From: Chloroflexota bacterium
GTDB taxonomy: Bacteria > Chloroflexota > UBA11872 > VXOZ01
Assembly: GCA_026710945.1 (NCBI GenBank)
Contig: JAPOQA010000028.1
Span: forward strand, 62,001 to 126,000
Length of the DNA stretch: 64,000 bases
Reading direction: 5' to 3'
Part shown: positions 28,105-37,301 of the stretch, one piece after another
Position numbering within the stretch: the stretch's first letter is position 1
Layout: each line of letters begins with the position of its first letter
Made by a program: the position numbers and the translations under genes
The notes under the pieces: generated by a model
What the model was told of the DNA's origin: nothing
The model's database searches: none
The model's input: only the letters and a program-made list of their open reading frames with translations

Positions 28105-28956
28105 ATGGCACGGTTGAGAGTGGTTGTTACCGGAGCCGCGGGCTACGTTGCGTCCCAGCTACTGCCCGCGTTCCGCGAGCGGTACGATCTCGTGTTGCTC
28201 GATGCGCGGGAAAAGACCCGCGACGGCACTCTGGTGAAAGGCGTCACCATCACCGATCTCCGCGACTCCGACCGCGAAACGTACCGCAGCTATTTCGTAG
28301 GAGCGGACGCCGTCGTACACCTGGCCTTCAACTATAAGCAGGGCCACTCGATGAACGACGGCGACTACTACTCGGAGCGGTCGAATCTCGACCTGGCGTT
28401 TCACGTCTACCAGACCGCACTCGAAGAGGACGTGCGGCGGGTCGTGATTGCCAGCTCGAACCACGCCGCCGACTGGTACGAGCACCTGCTGCGGCAGCGC
28501 AAGATGGAAATGCTCGACGTCACCGCGCCGCCGCTCTCAGACAACTACTATGGCTGGGCGAAAGCCTGCTATGAGCACCTGGGATTCCTCTTCGCCACCG
28601 GCAGAATGGGGCGTGCGTTGGAGGTGGTGCAAGTGAGAATTGGCGCGCCGCGCCAGATTCCGGCGGACAACGCCGCCAATGACCTCACGAGCTATAAGCG
28701 CAACCTCGGCGCGTACATCAGCCCACGGGACCTGCAGCAACTCTTCGTCAAGTCCATCGAGACGCCGGATATCACGAACGAGCACGGCATTCCCTTCCAA
28801 ATCTTCTACGGCGTTTCCAACAACGCCCGCGCCTTTTGGAGTATCGCCAACGCCCGCAAGGTGATTGGCTATGCGCCGCAGGACGACTCGGAAGTCACCT
28901 TCGCCGACGACATCCGGCAGGTGCTGGTCGAAAGCAAGAGCGTAGGGAGACTCTAG
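28105..28956 (+). CDS. NAD-dependent epimerase/dehydratase (extended SDR, uronate dehydrogenase-like)
   Basis: 283 residues from the ATG at 28105, preceded by GGCAGGAATTCCT. The extended SDR fold is marked by VTGAAGYVASQLLP (NAD-binding glycines), an Asp at the end of strand 2 (LLDAREK), VVHLAFN and the catalytic YYGWAKACYE (Y-x3-K). Length and the IASSNHAADWYE segment resemble hexuronate dehydrogenases and related sugar dehydrogenases. It follows a Gfo/Idh gene with a 163 bp repeat-bearing gap, so co-regulation is uncertain. Confidence 0.82.
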   Translation: MARLRVVVTGAAGYVASQLLPAFRERYDLVLLDAREKTRDGTLVKGVTITDLRDSDRETYRSYFVGADAVVHLAFNYKQGHSMNDGDYYSERSNLDLAFHVYQTALEEDVRRVVIASSNHAADWYEHLLRQRKMEMLDVTAPPLSDNYYGWAKACYEHLGFLFATGRMGRALEVVQVRIGAPRQIPADNAANDLTSYKRNLGAYISPRDLQQLFVKSIETPDITNEHGIPFQIFYGVSNNARAFWSIANARKVIGYAPQDDSEVTFADDIRQVLVESKSVGRL

Positions 28957-29281
28957 ACTGCGTTAGGCCCCAGCGTCATTTCGAGCGCAGGGAGAAATCT
29001 AGAGCCCTAGTGCAAGCAGCCCCATCGCACAGCCGATTGCAGCAATGGGGCAGCATGCGGGATCGCACCCCCATCACGACGAATCGTAGCGCGGGGGCTT
29101 TTCCCCCGCTCCGAACTGCGCGTGAAGTGGAAGCCGGCTAAGGCCGCACGTGCGCGACAATTCTGGGCCTGGTTACCGTGCTTCCCCCTTTTCCCTGATT
29201 GACGATTGCGTTAAGATGGTAATTGAGCGTATTTCTAGCTACTTCCTCACTTGCACATTCAGATTCTAGGGATTCAACAAC
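28957..29281. other. intergenic with remnant of core palindrome and a family E repeat
   Basis: CGTCATTTCGAGCGCAGGG with AAATCTAG at 28974-29002 is the left arm of the core palindrome found in elements A and B, without its partner arm. A family E palindrome follows at 29086-29112. No gene. Confidence 0.6.
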
Positions 29282-29767
29282 GTGGCAACGCTTCGGGTAT
29301 TCGACACCGGCAGAGCAGAGCGGGCGCAGGTAACGGACGTGCCCGCCATGAAACAGATCATCGACTACTACGCCAAGCAGAACCGCATGCTCTTCCGTTC
29401 GCTGGCAGAGCTCTACGGCGGCATTCGCGACTACGTGGTCTGGCGGCAAGACGGCAAGGTGGCAGGCTGCTGCGCGTTGCACGTCATGTGGAAAGACCTG
29501 GCCGAGGTGCGCGGTTTGGCCGTGCTACCGGAATTCCAGGGCCAAGGCATTGGTCGTCAGCTTGTGGACGCCTGCGTGGCGGAAGCGGGGGAACTGGGCA
29601 TCAAGACGGTGTTCACCCTCACGCTGGAGCCGACATTCTTTACGAAGTGCGGCTTCCGGCAGGTTGAACGGGATACCCTGTCCATCAAGGTATGGCAAGA
29701 GTGCTACCGCTGTCCCAAGTTCTCCAAGTGTGACGAGATCGCGATGATCCGCACGCTGCAGGAGTGA
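29282..29767 (+). CDS. N-acetyltransferase, ArgA-like short N-acetylglutamate synthase family
   Basis: 161 residues from a GTG at 29282. GNAT fold with VRGLAVLPEFQGQGIGRQLVDACVAEA (acetyl-CoA loop QGQGIG), TLTLEPTFFTKCGF and the C-terminal signature IKVWQECYRCPKFSKCDEIAM, which is typical of the short acetylglutamate synthases and their ArgA-like relatives in actinobacteria and Chloroflexota. The likely role is acetylation of glutamate for arginine synthesis. Cysteines in ECYRCPKFSKC may bind a metal. No other arg biosynthesis gene is in the window. Confidence 0.78.
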   Translation: MATLRVFDTGRAERAQVTDVPAMKQIIDYYAKQNRMLFRSLAELYGGIRDYVVWRQDGKVAGCCALHVMWKDLAEVRGLAVLPEFQGQGIGRQLVDACVAEAGELGIKTVFTLTLEPTFFTKCGFRQVERDTLSIKVWQECYRCPKFSKCDEIAMIRTLQE

Positions 29768-29982
29768 TATCGCTTGTTGGCCGGCCGCGACGAGAGGCAG
29801 TTCTTGTGGCAAGAACAATAGGCAACGTCAAGGCGTCCCACGGCCAACCTTCACAATTGCGTATTTCAATTTGCGTCCTTTGGCGCCGTGCATTGCTATG
29901 GGAGTGAGCGCGCTAACAGGGTCGCAAACAAGATGTGAAAGTGAATGTGTAGCGAGAGTTGCGGAAGAGGAGGGTCTGAGAG

Positions 29983-31461
29983 ATGGCACTGACGCGTCGA
30001 TCGCTTCTTGGTTTGATTGGGGGCGTGCCGCTGGCGGCAAGTATCGCGTCCGGTTGCGGCTTCTTTGGGGACTTGGTTGGAGGGGATTCCGGCGATAAAA
30101 CGGTAAACGTAGCCGTCTTCCTCCCCCAGGGAGAAGGAGCTAATTTCCAGGCCGCGCAGGCCGGTAACATCCTTGCCAGCCTCCAAACCGCCGCTAACGA
30201 AATCAACGATCAGAATCTCGGATTCCAAATGGAGGTAAAGCTGACGGTCGTGCCGCCGGGGCCCGTCTTTAATTTTGCCGCCTTCTTTGGCACGAGCGAC
30301 GCAAACGCGGAGCCCACGCCGACCCCTTTCAGTCCGATTGCCGAAACGCTAAACGAGGCGGCGGCAAGCGGACAGTTGGCCAGCGGCGACCCGCTGCCGG
30401 ACGTCTTGATGATCAGCAATATGAACGAGTTACCGCTCCTCTACCAGGAAGGCATCATCGAACCGTTCGAGCAGGCAACCAGAGTAGAAGGCAGTATCGA
30501 TCTCTCGGCATTTGCGCCCGGCGCCTTGGAAGCGGTGAGTTGGCAGGGGCAAGCCCTCGTTCTGCCGCTCTCCAGTTCCATCAACACACTTACGTACGAT
30601 TCAGAGCTCTTTGCGGATGCGGGTGTTGGCACACCCGGCAACGAATGGACGTGGCTCGATATGATCGAGGCGGGTAAGCGCCTCACCTACAGCGACGACA
30701 CAGGAGCGCAGTGGGGGACATATGCGCATGCTTCAGTCCCGCTACTCTTGAGCCTTATCTGGAGTCACGGCGGCGAGGTGTTCGGCTCCCAAGGCGGAGA
30801 CGTGCGCATTGCCGAACCGGAGGCAATCAAGGGCATAGAGCTTTGGCGCGATATGATTACGTTCCATCAAATTGCGCCAAATCCGCCGCAAGGCACCTTC
30901 GCCTTCCTACGCGCCGGTCGCGACGGCATGGAAGTGGTCAGCTTCGACCAACTGCCCCAGAGAGGCGGCGGCGGTGGCGGCGTTCGGCCCAGCGAAACGG
31001 CGCGCCTGGCTACTGCCGTACGCTCAGGCGGGGGGCAGGGACTTGGCCCGGAGCGCATTCATGCCGCGGCCATGCCGGTGGATGCACGGCAGGCAACGTG
31101 GGTATCACCGGTGGCAGGACTGGGCGTCGGCGCGCAAGCGAAAGACACCGGCCTGGCAGCGCAGGCGGCAGTGGTGCTGGCGCGGGAACTCTCGCAGTTG
31201 CCCGTTACGTTCTTCGGCTATCCAGTCTACAACGTCTCCGGTGAACGCATCAAGCAGGTGAGGCCGAGTCTGAGGATTGAAGACGCCACGATTATTTCCG
31301 ACGCTCTCGGCTATAGCCGGGGCGTGCCTCCCCTGCTTTCGCCGTACTTGCAGTCGCTCTTCCAGCAGCATCTCATGGCGCCGGTCTTGAGCGGTGAGAG
31401 AAATGTGGCCGACGCGGCGCACCAGTTGTCGATAGCCATGCAGGAAATGCTGCGGCAATAA
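29983..31461 (+). CDS. ABC-type extracellular solute-binding lipoprotein, paralogue 1
   Basis: 492 residues from the ATG at 29983, with GAGGAGGGTCTGAG upstream. A twin-arginine leader TRRSLLGLIGGVPLAASIASGC ends in a lipobox cysteine, so the protein is likely exported folded and lipid-anchored. The body is a family 1 (sugar-type) binding protein: FEQATRVEGSIDLSAFAPGALEAVSWQGQALVLPLS, WTWLDMIEAGKRLTY and GTYAHASVPLLLSLIWSHGGEVF. A glycine run (30964-30981) interrupts the C-lobe. About 73% similar by eye to paralogue 2 at 32257. No permease or ATPase gene is nearby. Confidence 0.85.
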   Translation: MALTRRSLLGLIGGVPLAASIASGCGFFGDLVGGDSGDKTVNVAVFLPQGEGANFQAAQAGNILASLQTAANEINDQNLGFQMEVKLTVVPPGPVFNFAAFFGTSDANAEPTPTPFSPIAETLNEAAASGQLASGDPLPDVLMISNMNELPLLYQEGIIEPFEQATRVEGSIDLSAFAPGALEAVSWQGQALVLPLSSSINTLTYDSELFADAGVGTPGNEWTWLDMIEAGKRLTYSDDTGAQWGTYAHASVPLLLSLIWSHGGEVFGSQGGDVRIAEPEAIKGIELWRDMITFHQIAPNPPQGTFAFLRAGRDGMEVVSFDQLPQRGGGGGGVRPSETARLATAVRSGGGQGLGPERIHAAAMPVDARQATWVSPVAGLGVGAQAKDTGLAAQAAVVLARELSQLPVTFFGYPVYNVSGERIKQVRPSLRIEDATIISDALGYSRGVPPLLSPYLQSLFQQHLMAPVLSGERNVADAAHQLSIAMQEMLRQ

Positions 31462-31465
31462 ACTC

Positions 31466-31491
31466 CGGATCACTGGTGGACCAGTGATCCG
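31466..31491. terminator. perfect hairpin after solute-binding protein 1
   Basis: CGGATCACTGG (31466-31476), loop TGGA, CCAGTGATCCG (31481-31491), four bases after the stop codon. No T run follows, so termination would be rho-assisted or the hairpin may protect the mRNA end. Confidence 0.6.
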
Positions 31492-32256
31492 ACACGAGCC
31501 AGGCAAGGTCTGGCTTTGCTTCCCTCAAGAGTGGGGCAGCCGCTGTAGATTCGTGATTTGGCAAATCCTCATAACGCGACGTGCACCCGGAATACTGTTA
31601 GAAGGTGAGCGACCGTGAGGTCCTACTAAAGAGGACCCGCGGCCTGCGCTTCGCCAATGCTTCGACAGCGCCCATGTTGTGCCTGTCGAAGCATTAGCTC
31701 TTAAGGGTCTTGCGGCTCCCAACCGAATCGAACGAGCGGTGATTGCGCACACTACCGATCGGGCACTCAATTCGACTCAGCGAATTTCGACCATACAATG
31801 CCTTTCAATGCCACGGGTGCGATGGATAGCAATGTGGTGGCAAGTCTACCTTGCAGCGGCCTGAATTGGCCCAGTGTTGCCGATTGCGCCGTATCCCGCC
31901 GGAAAGCGATGGCGCGAATCGTCGCTAAGGCATGTTCAAAGTCCCTTCGTCGTCACATTTACCTTCACATTCTCTTGACAATTGAGCAGTAGCATGGGGA
32001 TGAGTTGGCAAGCGCCGCGCGGCGCGCGGGTTGCCCTTCGGGGCTTGATTGCCCAGAGTGCTGCTGGAGAGTGTCGGTAAGTTCACTCGTCATCTTGTGG
32101 TTCGCCATCTGCGCGCAAGCAAACCAAGACGTAAGCGTGGGGCGCAAATGGGCTTTCATCGTGAGGAACTTTTGAATTCCACAAGACGAGCGGCAGCAGA
32201 GGTTGCTTTACATAGGACACGTGTAGCGCGAAAGATTGCAAAATGAGAGGTATGTG
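31492..32256. other. gap between the two binding-protein genes
   Basis: 765 bp without a supported gene. A perfect 13 bp inverted repeat, AATGCTTCGACAG at 31656-31668 and its complement at 31683-31695, sits near the middle. The last 50 bp, GTGTAGCGCGAAAG onwards, resemble the leader of the first binding-protein gene (GTGTAGCGAGAG), so the duplication included the upstream region. Confidence 0.5.
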
Positions 32257-33750
32257 ATGGCGATGACGCGTCGTTCGTTTCTTGGCCTGGTCGGTGGCGT
32301 GCCGGTAGTGGCAAGTCTCGCCGCCGGCTGCGGTTTTTTTGACGGCCTAGTGGGCGGAGATTCCGGAGACAAGACGGTAAACGTTGCGGTTTTTCTGCCC
32401 CAGGGGCAGGGGGCCAACTTTCAAGCTGCACAAGCCGGCAACATCCTTGCCAGCCTCCAGTCCGCTGCCAATGAGATTAACGATCAGAATCTTGGCTTCC
32501 AAATGGAGGTCAACCTAACGGTCGTGCCCCCGGGGCCGAACCCTAACTTTGGCGCCTTCTTTGGCGCTGCTGCTAACGCTGAACCGACGCCGACCCCGTT
32601 CAGCCCGATTGCCGAAACACTCAATGACGCGGCTGCGAGCGGGGAGTTGGCCGGTGGGACCCCATTCCCAGACTTGCTGTTGATCAGCAACATGAATGAG
32701 CTGCCGCTGCTTTACGATGAAGGCGTCATCGAGCCGTTTGAGCAGGCCACGCGGGTGGAAGGCAGCATCGATCTGTCGGACTTCGCTCCCGGTGCGATGG
32801 AATCGGTCCGTTGGCAAGGGCAAGCCCTTGCCTTGCCGCTTTCCAGCACTATCAATACGCTCACCTATGATGCGGACCTCTTGGCCAACGACGGTGTGGC
32901 GGCGCCGGACGGTGGGTGGACCTGGCCCGAGATGATCGAGGCAGGCAAGCGCCTCACCTACAGCAACGAATCGGGTTCCCAATGGGGTACCTATGCGCAT
33001 GCCTCGGTGCCGATGTTGCTCAGCATGATTTGGAGCCACGGCGGCGAGGTGTTTGACGCCCAGAATGGCGCCGTGCGGCTGGCTGAACCAAATGCCGTCA
33101 AAGCCATCGAGCTCTGGCGGGATATGATTGTCGTACACAACATTGCGCCAAATCCGCCGGAGGGCACTTTTGCCTTCATGCGCGCGAATCGCAATGGCAT
33201 GCAGGTAGTCTCCTTCGACCAAGCACCCGGCGGCGGCGGGGGCCGTGGCGGTGGCGGCGGCGGAGGAGGCGCGCAGCCCAGCGATACGGCGCGCTTGGCG
33301 ACTGCCGTGCGCTCCGGCGGGAACCAAGGACTAGGTTCGGAGCAGATCCATGCCGCGCCGTTGCCGACGGACTTAGGGCAGGCGACGTGGGTTTCCCCTG
33401 TGGCCGGGCTGAGCGTGGGGGCGCAGGCCAAGGATACTGGCCTGGCAGCGCAGGCGGCGCTGGTGCTATCCCGAGAACTCGCGCAACTGCCGGTTACGTT
33501 CTTTGGCTATCCGGTTTACAGCGTAACGGGCGATCGGATTAAGCAGGTGAGGCCAAGCCTAAGAATAGAGGACGCCAATATCATCGCAGATGCCCTCGGC
33601 TATAGTCGAGGCATTCCGCCCTTGATCGCCCCCTATCTACAGTCACTCTTCCAACAGCATCTCATGGCGCCGGTCCTGAGCGGTCAGACCACGGTATCCG
33701 ATGCTGCCGAAGAGCTGTCATTCGCGCTCCAGGAAATGCTGCGGCAGTAA
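32257..33750 (+). CDS. ABC-type extracellular solute-binding lipoprotein, paralogue 2
   Basis: 497 residues from the ATG at 32257 after GAGAGGTATGTG. Same architecture as the gene at 29983: leader TRRSFLGLVGGVPVVASLAAGC with twin Arg and lipobox, then a type 1 binding fold with WTWPEMIEAGKRLTYSNESG, GTYAHASVPMLLSMIWSHGG and QLPVTFFGYPVYSVTGDRIKQVRPSLRIED. The glycine run is longer here (33229-33273, GGGGGRGGGGGGGG) and encoded mostly by GGC/GGT/GGA. The pair arose by tandem duplication. Without a transporter beside them they may serve permeases encoded elsewhere or act as surface receptors. Confidence 0.85.
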   Translation: MAMTRRSFLGLVGGVPVVASLAAGCGFFDGLVGGDSGDKTVNVAVFLPQGQGANFQAAQAGNILASLQSAANEINDQNLGFQMEVNLTVVPPGPNPNFGAFFGAAANAEPTPTPFSPIAETLNDAAASGELAGGTPFPDLLLISNMNELPLLYDEGVIEPFEQATRVEGSIDLSDFAPGAMESVRWQGQALALPLSSTINTLTYDADLLANDGVAAPDGGWTWPEMIEAGKRLTYSNESGSQWGTYAHASVPMLLSMIWSHGGEVFDAQNGAVRLAEPNAVKAIELWRDMIVVHNIAPNPPEGTFAFMRANRNGMQVVSFDQAPGGGGGRGGGGGGGGAQPSDTARLATAVRSGGNQGLGSEQIHAAPLPTDLGQATWVSPVAGLSVGAQAKDTGLAAQAALVLSRELAQLPVTFFGYPVYSVTGDRIKQVRPSLRIEDANIIADALGYSRGIPPLIAPYLQSLFQQHLMAPVLSGQTTVSDAAEELSFALQEMLRQ

Positions 33751-34063
33751 GCGGAAGTCTGTCTTGGGTGTTTTCTAGATGTCTTCGGCACTACCCTGCC
33801 CGAGATTCGAGGTCCGCGGTCAACTTACAAGGGAACGCATTCCCACCCAACAACCGGAGTCCGCAAGACTTTGTGCGCTCAGTGCGAGTCTCGAGCACTG
33901 TACTTTGCGGTATTTGCCAACCGATGGCGTTCTGATGGATTGGAGATTGCACCAATCGGGTATGCTGCTCCCGTGCAAGCAACTGCATAGACCCTGGCAA
34001 TTAGAGGATGCGCCTGACGGGCTTTCTGTGCCTTGAAAGCGTTTGAGTGTGGTTGAGAATCTC
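33751..34063. other. intergenic, nothing recognised
   Basis: 313 bp between the second binding protein and a lipoprotein gene. No dispersed repeat, strong hairpin or promoter was noticed. Confidence 0.35.
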
Positions 34064-34582
34064 ATGCAATTTGAAGGGAAATTGGTTTTGGAACGAGAAC
34101 AGACTGCCGATTGGAAACTTGCCTCGGAGAGAACCAGACCCCATACCAGGCTGGCTCGGTACGCCTTAGCGATCGTATTCGCAGTGGGAATCGTACTTGG
34201 CGCGGCGTGTGGGGGTGACGATTCAGAATCAGGAGCAGCAGACACAACTACAAACCAGACTGCTGCCACTGCGGCACCTTCCGAGAGCTCAACAGAGAGT
34301 GAAGCAACTGCTGCACCCTCTGAAACCCCAGCGGCGCCTGCGGAAACCCCGGCTACGACCGCAGCCACACTCTCAGCAAATGACGCCAGCATCGCCGAAT
34401 TAACGGCTGCCTTCGAAGCAGCAGGGATTAGCAACGCAAGGAGATGGGCACGCGAAGTGGACGAGTACCGCCCCTATGAGACGGACGATACGGAGTACAA
34501 GAAGCTGCGCGGAGAACTCGCTAAATACAATCCGGCTCCCGGCGTGGTGGACGCAATCATTGCGCTCCTGCACCTGCCATGA
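34064..34582 (+). CDS. uncharacterised lipoprotein with Thr/Ala/Pro/Glu-rich linker
   Basis: 172 residues from the ATG at 34064; a TTG at 34043 is less likely. About 30 charged residues precede a hydrophobic leader ARYALAIVFAVGIVLGAAC with a lipobox-like cysteine followed by GGDDSES, typical of lipoproteins. Residues 60-115 are a disordered linker of Ala, Thr, Pro, Ser and Glu. The last 60 residues form a small helical domain (ISNARRWAREVDEYRPYETDDTEYKKLRGELAKYNP). No family recognised. The stop overlaps the start of a 4-TM protein gene (ATGA at 34579), so the two products probably work together at the membrane. Confidence 0.7.
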   Translation: MQFEGKLVLEREQTADWKLASERTRPHTRLARYALAIVFAVGIVLGAACGGDDSESGAADTTTNQTAATAAPSESSTESEATAAPSETPAAPAETPATTAATLSANDASIAELTAAFEAAGISNARRWAREVDEYRPYETDDTEYKKLRGELAKYNPAPGVVDAIIALLHLP

Positions 34583-35049
34583 GGCAGCTCATCCGCCGCA
34601 ATGGAAAGATCGACGGATTACGCGCTGTGCTCTTGGCGCTCGTGTTGCTGGGAGTCTTTGGCACCGCGGGAGAGTTGGCGTTGGAACGGCATTGGCACGA
34701 CTGGATCCAGATCCTGCCTTGGATCGCCGTGGGTGGAATCTGCGTCGGCCTAGCGGCTCTCTCCATTCGTACGACACCGGCGACTATCTGGCTGGCGCGC
34801 GCACTGGCGGCGCTGGCCGTCGCCTTTGCACTGGTGGGGATCTGGCAGCACTTGGCAGCGAACTATGACACCGCGCCGCTGGACTACCGCTACACCGACA
34901 TATGGGAAACAATGACACGCCTTGAACGCTGGTGGGCGGTGTTGAGCGGCGCGGTCGGCCCGGCGCCTCTGCTGGCCTCCGGCATCTTGCTCCAGGTCGG
35001 CGTGGCATTCGCGGCATTAACCGGCGGCCTGGATCGGACCTCGCGGTAG
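34579..35049 (+). CDS. uncharacterised membrane protein with four predicted helices
   Basis: 156 residues. Predicted membrane segments are AVLLALVLLGVFGTAGELAL, WIQILPWIAVGGICVGLAAL, IWLARALAALAVAFALVGIW and LSGAVGPAPLLASGILLQVGVAFAAL, with an extracytoplasmic loop of about 30 residues (AANYDTAPLDYRYTDIWETMTRLERWW). The start codon overlaps the upstream lipoprotein gene. Family not recognised. A complex of lipoprotein and membrane partner is the simplest reading. Confidence 0.7.
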   Translation: MRQLIRRNGKIDGLRAVLLALVLLGVFGTAGELALERHWHDWIQILPWIAVGGICVGLAALSIRTTPATIWLARALAALAVAFALVGIWQHLAANYDTAPLDYRYTDIWETMTRLERWWAVLSGAVGPAPLLASGILLQVGVAFAALTGGLDRTSR

Positions 35050-35719
35050 GTTAGGTAAATGTACTTGGCCCACCCAGTTCTTGTACGACCTCTCGGAAGG
35101 TGAACGCAGCCGAACAAATTCCCATGGAAGACCGTTGAATAACCCTTGCCGGCGCTGGAAGGTCCCCTCTCCCGGCGGAGACCTTTGCATTACCCTCGCC
35201 GGGACGGAAAAGTCCCCTCTCCCGGCGGGAGAGGGTTAGGGTGAGGGGGAAATTCCCGCAATCCGGGAGCTCCATTCCCGTTATTGCACTCTTGCGTATC
35301 GGTCTTGCCGGTAAAGAGGATGGGGTAAGCAGAAATCCCCTCACCCCAGCGCTCTCCCCAAGGAGATCTTTGCGAAACCTAAGCGGAAGCGAGTGTGTTC
35401 CCTCTCCCTCGACGGGAGAGGGCTAGGGTGAGGGTGAGGGTGAATCTCCTGAAATCTCTCCATATGCACACCGATTCTGCCTGATATATCTTGACACTAC
35501 TCAGCGTAAAGGGCCATTGTAGCAAAGAGATCCCCTCACCCCGACCCTCTCCCCCAGGAGAGGGAGTGCCCCTGATTGAAAATGGGGTTATGCAAAGGTC
35601 TCCCAAGGAGAGGGAGTAAGCTCTTGCGCCTCCGGCCGGGGGTTACGCAAGGAATTCCATGGGGCGCCAGGAGACCTTGCAGACCGCTGGGAGAGCGTGC
35701 GGAATTCTCTCACACGTTT
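35050..35719. repeat. cluster of family G CCCTCTCC repeats
   Basis: Three blocks (about 35161-35250, 35337-35434 and 35531-35620) each carry CCCTCTCCC with GGGAGAGGG or TAGGGTGAGGGG, in direct and inverted orientation. The first block pairs CCCTCTCCC-GGC-GGGAGAGGG exactly. The cluster separates two convergent genes and has no coding potential. Confidence 0.7.
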
Positions 35720-36463
35720 TCACTCCGCTACGGTCACCTCTTCCAGCGGCTGCACGTTGCCGAATACCGGTGCGGGACCGTCCGTGGTCGCTGCCCAGCG
35801 TACGGCATTGCCAATCACGTGGCGCACCTCATCTTGGTAGAACGTGGGGAAGGTTTCGTGTCCGGGGCGGAAGTAGAAGACCTTGCCGCGTCCGCGATGG
35901 TAGCAACAGCCGCTGCGGAAGACCTCGCCGCCCGGAAACCAGCTAATGAAGACGAGCTTGTCCGGCTCCGGGATGTCGAAGAACTCGCCGTACATCTCTT
36001 CGTGGGGAATGTCGATGTACTGCCCTACGCCCACCGCAATGGGGTGGCTGGGATCAACCACCCAAAGGCGTTCATTCTCGCCGATCTCCCGCCACTTCAG
36101 ATTGCACGTGGTGCCCATGAGTTTCTTGAAGATCTTGGAGAAGTGGCTGGAATGCAAGCAGATGAGCCCCATGCCGTCCAGCACGCGCGCGTGCACGCGG
36201 TCGACGATTTCGTCCTCTACGGCGGCATGTGCCTGATGTCCCCACCAGATGAGTACGTCGGTGCCTGCAAGCACATCTTCCGTGAGCCCGTGTTCCGGCT
36301 CATCCAGGGTGGCAGTCTGTACGGAGAAGCCCGGTTGTTCCTCTAAGTAGTCGGCAATGGCGCGGTGGATGCCTCGCGGATACACCTGCCTGATATGTTC
36401 GTCTGCCTTCTCATGGCGAAATTCGTTCCATACCGTGACTCTGACCGGCTGCGACATTTGCAT
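35720..36463 (-). CDS. ThuA-like domain protein (trehalose utilisation family)
   Basis: 247 residues with a class I glutamine amidotransferase-like fold but no catalytic Cys triad, as in ThuA. Family blocks are [75 protein letters not shown] and [20 protein letters not shown] near the C-terminus. ThuA proteins take part in oxidation of trehalose and related disaccharides in alphaproteobacteria. The start overlaps the stop of the upstream Crp/Fnr-type regulator (TAATG), so the pair forms an operon and may be autoregulated. Confidence 0.88.
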   Translation of the reverse strand: MQMSQPVRVTVWNEFRHEKADEHIRQVYPRGIHRAIADYLEEQPGFSVQTATLDEPEHGLTEDVLAGTDVLIWWGHQAHAAVEDEIVDRVHARVLDGMGLICLHSSHFSKIFKKLMGTTCNLKWREIGENERLWVVDPSHPIAVGVGQYIDIPHEEMYGEFFDIPEPDKLVFISWFPGGEVFRSGCCYHRGRGKVFYFRPGHETFPTFYQDEVRHVIGNAVRWAATTDGPAPVFGNVQPLEEVTVAE

Positions 36464-37194
36464 TACTCCCTCACCAAAACGGCAAGTTCTTGAAAGTTAC
36501 GCACGTACACACACTTATGCTTTACCTCAACCACACCGACCCGCGCCAATTCGCCGAGGGTTTGCGTGACCGTGGAGCGCAACGCCCCAATACTATCGCC
36601 GATTTCCTCGTGCGTGAAGCCCCGTACCTCCTGGGACTTCGGGTCCAGGTGTGTGAGGAGAAACGCTGCCACACGGGCGCGCACCGAACTAAACGCAAGG
36701 CGTGCCAACTGGTCCTCAAGCGCCCTGAGCCGATCCCCAATTACCTTGAAGAAACGCAGCCCGACGTCAGGCCGCTGGCGCAGGAGGTTTTCCATTTCAG
36801 CCCGCGACATGACGCACACGAGGCTGGGGGTAACTGTTTCGGCAAAGCAGCCGTGCATGCTCTGGCCCAGCAGACCCATTTCACCGAACACGCTGCCCAT
36901 GAAAACTCGGCGAATGCTCAGGCGTTTGCCTTCCTCGCTTAGCCGATAAATGTCGACGGCACCCATCTTGAGAATGTAGAGGCTTTCACTTCTGTCATCC
37001 GGCGTATACACTATCGTGTTCTTCGAATAAGAATACATCGGCAAGTGGCCGAAGAGCCGCTCAAGTTCGGTCTTTGACAGATCGCGAAAGAGGTCTACGT
37101 GAACGAGATAGCGCATTACGAGCGCCGTACGCTCGTCCTTGCTCATGATTGGCGTGCTCTTCTTGGAAGGGAGCACTTTGCTCAAGACGCTCAC
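36463..37194 (-). CDS. Crp/Fnr family transcription regulator
   Basis: 243 residues from a GTG at 37194 preceded by GGGGGATGCC; an ATG at 37146 is the alternative. An N-terminal cyclic-nucleotide-binding beta-roll (about 35-150) contains [16 protein letters not shown], the phosphate-binding cassette region, though the usual R-x-A of cAMP binders reads HGCFAETVT, so cAMP binding is doubtful. A long dimer helix ([19 protein letters not shown]) leads to a winged helix with [33 protein letters not shown] as recognition unit. No cysteine cluster for Fnr is seen. It is divergent from a cytochrome P460-like gene 107 bp away. Confidence 0.9.
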   Translation of the reverse strand: MSVLSKVLPSKKSTPIMSKDERTALVMRYLVHVDLFRDLSKTELERLFGHLPMYSYSKNTIVYTPDDRSESLYILKMGAVDIYRLSEEGKRLSIRRVFMGSVFGEMGLLGQSMHGCFAETVTPSLVCVMSRAEMENLLRQRPDVGLRFFKVIGDRLRALEDQLARLAFSSVRARVAAFLLTHLDPKSQEVRGFTHEEIGDSIGALRSTVTQTLGELARVGVVEVKHKCVYVRNFQELAVLVRE

Positions 37195-37301
37195 GGCATC
37201 CCCCAGCGAGCTTGTCGTCCAGAGAACAGTCTTGCCCTATGCGGTACAATAACATCATACACAACCTTTAGCAGGAACACCCAAAACAGGGAGGAATATA
37301 C

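Noticed and set aside
35576-36346. 256-codon plus-strand frame over ThuA
   Set aside because: It is the complement of the ThuA gene; no motif or start site supports it.
37245-37250. Promoter -10 box TACAAT upstream of the P460 gene
   Set aside because: No -35 element at 16-18 bp spacing was found, so it is not listed as a promoter.
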